From positions 1 through 7,677 of the forward strand of contig CARUQW010000063.1 of the NCBI GenBank assembly GCA_949077355.1: a stretch of 7,677 nucleotides of DNA, read 5' to 3'. This document shows positions 5,792-7,677 of this stretch, piece by piece. Under the pieces are notes generated by a model. The model saw nothing but the letters and a program-made list of their open reading frames with translations. It was not told where the DNA came from and ran no database searches. This DNA is from an uncultured Clostridia bacterium (GTDB taxonomy: Bacteria; Bacillota; Clostridia; TANB77; CAG-508). A program made the translations under genes and the position numbers. Position 1 is the stretch's first letter. Each line of letters starts with the position of its first letter.

Positions 5792-6592
5792 ATGAACATC
5801 AATTTATTAGAGCTACTAACATACTTTATCCTATATTCATTTTTAGGATGGGTAATGGAATCAATATTTAGGTCTATTTGTGAAAGAAAAATAATCAATA
5901 CGGGCTTTTTAAGAGGCCCGTTTTGCCCGATATATGGAATAGGAGCAACAATTATGTTTCTATTCTTAGAAGGATTTGAAAACAAACCAATTTTGTTATT
6001 TTTTATTTCCATTATAGTATTAACAATATGGGAATATGTAGTAGGTGTATTTTTAGAGACTGTATTTCATACAAAATATTGGGATTATTCAGACCATAAA
6101 ATCAATTTTCAAGGAAGAATTTGTTTAACCAATTCTATTTGTTGGGGAGTATTAGGGCTTTTATTTGTAAAATACATTCACCCTTTTGTACAAGAATTAA
6201 TGGCAAAAATAGATACAGGGTTATTAAACTATATATTAGCAATTTTACTGGTAGTTTTCATAGGAGATACCATTACTACCATTATTCATGTAAAAAATAT
6301 CAAATCAACATTAGAAAATATAGAGAAAATCAACAGAGAAATCAAAGAGAAATTAAAAGAGGTCAGAAAACTAAAGAAAGAAAAAGAAGAAAAATCGACG
6401 GCAGCAGAAAGTATACAACAAGGTTTAGAAAAATTGAAAAAGAAAAGAAACAGAACCATTTTACATTTATACAAAAACGTATATCGTCTAAAAAAGGCGT
6501 TTCCTGCTATCAATACTCAAGAAATCACTGAAATTCTAAATCAAAAAATTGAATTAAGAAAAAAAAGAGCAAAAACAAAGAAAAAGACTTGA
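5792..6592 (+). CDS. PF06541-family membrane protein (putative ABC-transporter type IV / CmpB-like)
   Basis: A 266-residue membrane protein. Hydrophobic segments lie at about 5-25, 44-60, 66-90, 112-129 and 145-166. The loop motifs are those I associate with the PF06541 family: LGWVMESIF (18-26), NTGFLRGPFCPIYGIG (36-51), and WEYVVGVFLE (80-89), followed by WDYSDHKINFQGRICL (97-112). Databases call this family a putative ABC transporter permease, but no transport activity is established as far as I know and no ATPase gene is visible here. Residues about 168-266 form a Lys/Glu-rich helical cytoplasmic tail with coiled-coil character and an extremely basic end. AAGGAGA (5781-5787), overlapping the upstream stop codon, serves as ribosome binding site. 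It is the second gene of the Ig-like operon, so a joint envelope function is plausible but unproven. Confidence 0.85.
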   Translation: MNINLLELLTYFILYSFLGWVMESIFRSICERKIINTGFLRGPFCPIYGIGATIMFLFLEGFENKPILLFFISIIVLTIWEYVVGVFLETVFHTKYWDYSDHKINFQGRICLTNSICWGVLGLLFVKYIHPFVQELMAKIDTGLLNYILAILLVVFIGDTITTIIHVKNIKSTLENIEKINREIKEKLKEVRKLKKEKEEKSTAAESIQQGLEKLKKKRNRTILHLYKNVYRLKKAFPAINTQEITEILNQKIELRKKRAKTKKKT

Positions 6593-6609
6593 AATTAACA
6601 AGTCTTTTT
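6581..6609 (+). terminator. Rho-independent terminator overlapping the end of the PF06541 gene
   Basis: AAAAAGACTTG (6581-6591) and CAAGTCTTTTT (6599-6609) are perfect complements around a 7-base loop. The 5' arm contains most of the stop codon (6590-6592). The 3' arm supplies the T run. Confidence 0.88.
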
Positions 6610-6618
6610 GTATATAAT
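6589..6618 (+). promoter_or_regulatory. Promoter of the REC-GGDEF gene, nested in the terminator
   Basis: TTGAAA (6589-6594), an 18-base spacer and TATAAT (6613-6618). The -35 falls in the top of the terminator stem and its loop. The start would be near 6625, giving a leader of about 22 bases that contains the ribosome binding site GAGAGG. Confidence 0.6.
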
Positions 6619-6646
6619 GAAAAAAAATAAGAGAGGAAGAAATCGC

Positions 6647-7571
6647 ATGATACAAGATATTTATATCATTGATGACGATGATGCATCAATTGTTATCTTT
6701 AGAGAATTATTTAAAAATGATCCAGAATATAAATTTACAAGTGTAAAAACAGAGCAAATAGACATTGCTCTAAAAAACATTCCATCACTAATTGTAATTA
6801 ATGAAGATGCCATAGACCGTAATGTCGTAGATTTATGTAGAAAGATAAGAAAGGATGAAGATAACACCATAACTCCTGTAATTGTAGTATCTTCAAAAGG
6901 AGAAAGAGAACATAGGTTAAGTATATTACAAGAATCCATTGAATATTTTATCAAAAAGCCTGTGGATGAACAATATCTATATCACACCGTAAAAAATTTA
7001 AACAGATTACTTTCAACCAATAGACGAATTAGTCCGTTAACAGGATTACCAGGAAATGTACAAATTCATGCAGAATTGAAAAAGAGAATTCTAAAAAAAG
7101 AAGCATTTTGTGTATTATACTTAGACTTAGACAACTTCAAAGCTTATAATGATGTATACGGATTTTTAAAAGGAGACGAAATTATAAAATTTACAGCAAA
7201 CATTATTATCAATAATATACATGCTAGCGAAATGCGAGATACCTTTATTGGGCACATTGGGCGGAGACGATTTTGTAGCATTAATACCAGGAAATACCTG
7301 TGAAAAATTATGTCAGAATATACTAGCAAACTTTGACCAAAACGTGAAAAAGTATTTCACAGACGATGACCTAGAAAGAGGTTATATAGAAGTAGCCAAC
7401 CGAAAAGGAATGATAGAACAATTCCCATTAACTTCTTTATCCATAGGAGTTGTAGTAGCAGATGTAGGAAGATTCGGTAACATATTAGAAATTGGAGAAA
7501 TAGGAGCACAAGTAAAACATGCAGCCAAATCTGTTATGGGAAGCAGCTATGCCGTCGACAGAAGAAAATAA
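6647..7571 (+). pseudogene. REC-GGDEF diguanylate cyclase-like gene, frameshifted in the GGDDF motif
   Basis: Encodes a response-regulator-like domain fused to a diguanylate cyclase domain, which would make cyclic di-GMP from two GTP. The start at 6647 has GAGAGG 10 bases upstream; in-frame starts at 6608 and 6617 have none. The first frame runs 218 residues to a TGA at 7301-7303. The second frame carries the rest to TAA 7569-7571. Removing one G at 7259-7261 joins them into 307 residues. Receiver (about 1-118): acidic IDDDD (8-12), SS (82-83) and KKP (103-105), but the expected phosphoacceptor position in LIVINEDAID is Asn52. GGDEF (about 129 on): SPLTGLPGN (129-137), LDLDNFKAYNDVYG (159-172), then HIG at 203-205, where the frame breaks. 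The other frame supplies GGDDFVALIPG and later TSLSIGVV. No RxxD inhibitory site is visible. All catalytic segments survive, so the break is recent, a sequence error, or recoded. Without a shift, no cyclase activity is expected. Confidence 0.85.
7259..7261 (+). other. Frameshift point (extra G in GGG)
   Basis: The upstream frame reads ATT GGG CGG AGA CGA (I-G-R-R-R). Dropping one G gives ATT GGC GGA GAC GAT (I-G-G-D-D), the active-site motif. The run is only three bases long. A +1 ribosomal slip on GGG before the rare-looking codon CGG would have the same effect. Confidence 0.85.
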
Positions 7572-7574
7572 TGT

Positions 7575-7635
7575 GAAATTGGGGACGTTTCCTTTTGCAC
7601 ATGGGATTCGAGGGACAGGCCTTTTTGGCAATTTC
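7575..7635. repeat. Small repeat structure, possibly REP-like
   Basis: GAAATTG (7575-7581) and CAATTTC (7629-7635) are inverted copies flanking two imperfect direct copies: GGGGACGTTTCCTTTTG (7581-7597) and AGGGACAGGCCTTTTTG (7611-7627). The GGGGACGTT and GGGACAGGCC words resemble intergenic repeats that I recall beside REP-associated tyrosine transposases. No transposase is in the window. The rest of the tail to 7677 is AT-rich, with no gene or convincing terminator visible. Confidence 0.45.
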
Positions 7636-7677
7636 TATTTTAATCTTTTCATAATAAAAGTCAATTTATTTTTTCTT

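Noticed and set aside
5482..6012. Minus-strand open frame of 176 codons
   Set aside because: It lies antisense across two well-supported plus-strand genes, has low-complexity Ser/Phe/Asn composition typical of antisense reading, and no ribosome binding site.
6121..6531. Plus-strand open frame of 136 codons inside the PF06541 gene
   Set aside because: A different frame of a gene with clear family motifs; its Arg/Lys/Tyr-rich composition comes from the A-rich coiled-coil codons.
7221..7571. Separate small GGDDF protein starting at the ATG at 7221
   Set aside because: No ribosome binding site precedes this ATG, and the first 11 residues are out-of-frame reading of the upstream domain. A frameshifted single gene explains it better.
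1..7677. CRISPR array, tRNA or rRNA genes, reverse transcriptase
   Set aside because: No regularly spaced repeats, no tRNA-like cloverleaf or rRNA stretch, and no polymerase motif noticed on either strand by eye.

Overview
The window is AT-rich, with strong AGGAGG-type ribosome binding sites, sigma-A-like promoters with extended -10 boxes, short U-tailed terminators and AGA/ATA/TTA-rich codon use. It carries the Gram-positive rpsF-ssb-rpsR order. This points to a low-GC Bacillota, most likely a Clostridia-type anaerobe. I cannot name genus or species from sequence alone.

Layout. (1) Bases 30-54 look like one terminal inverted repeat of an IS3-family (IS150-type) insertion sequence whose body lies off the left edge. 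(2) An HD-domain dNTP triphosphohydrolase-like gene (82-1743) runs on the minus strand and ends close to that IS end. (3) A compact divergent promoter region (about 1778-1858) separates it from a plus-strand gene (1890-3311). That gene encodes a protein with a prepilin-like N-terminus, a helical stalk, a flexible linker and a sulfatase-modifying-factor/C-type-lectin-like domain. The domain ends in a Tyr-rich segment and GFRPAMW. It closes with its own terminator. (4) The housekeeping operon rpsF-ssb-rpsR (3504-4595) follows, with its own extended -10 promoter, an unusual AT-rich hairpin between rpsF and ssb, and a strong terminator. (5) A 233-base gap holds the terminator, two good promoters and a perfect 12-base palindrome. 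(6) A two-gene operon comes next: a membrane-anchored protein with three Ig-like repeats, then a PF06541-type multispanning membrane protein with a Lys-rich helical tail. (7) A REC-GGDEF gene follows. Its promoter overlaps the preceding terminator, and it carries a one-base frameshift exactly in the GGDDF active-site motif. (8) The last about 100 bases hold a small repeat structure of REP-like appearance.

How it fits together. S6, SSB and S18 are ordinary translation and DNA-maintenance genes. The genes around them look more accessory: a nucleotide-pool HD enzyme, two surface-displayed binding-type proteins, an uncharacterised membrane protein and a broken or recoded cyclic-di-GMP signalling gene. 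The most interesting items are the pilin-anchored lectin-fold protein, whose C-terminal segment resembles the variable region of diversity-generating retroelement targets (no reverse transcriptase or template repeat is visible here), and the GGDEF frameshift.
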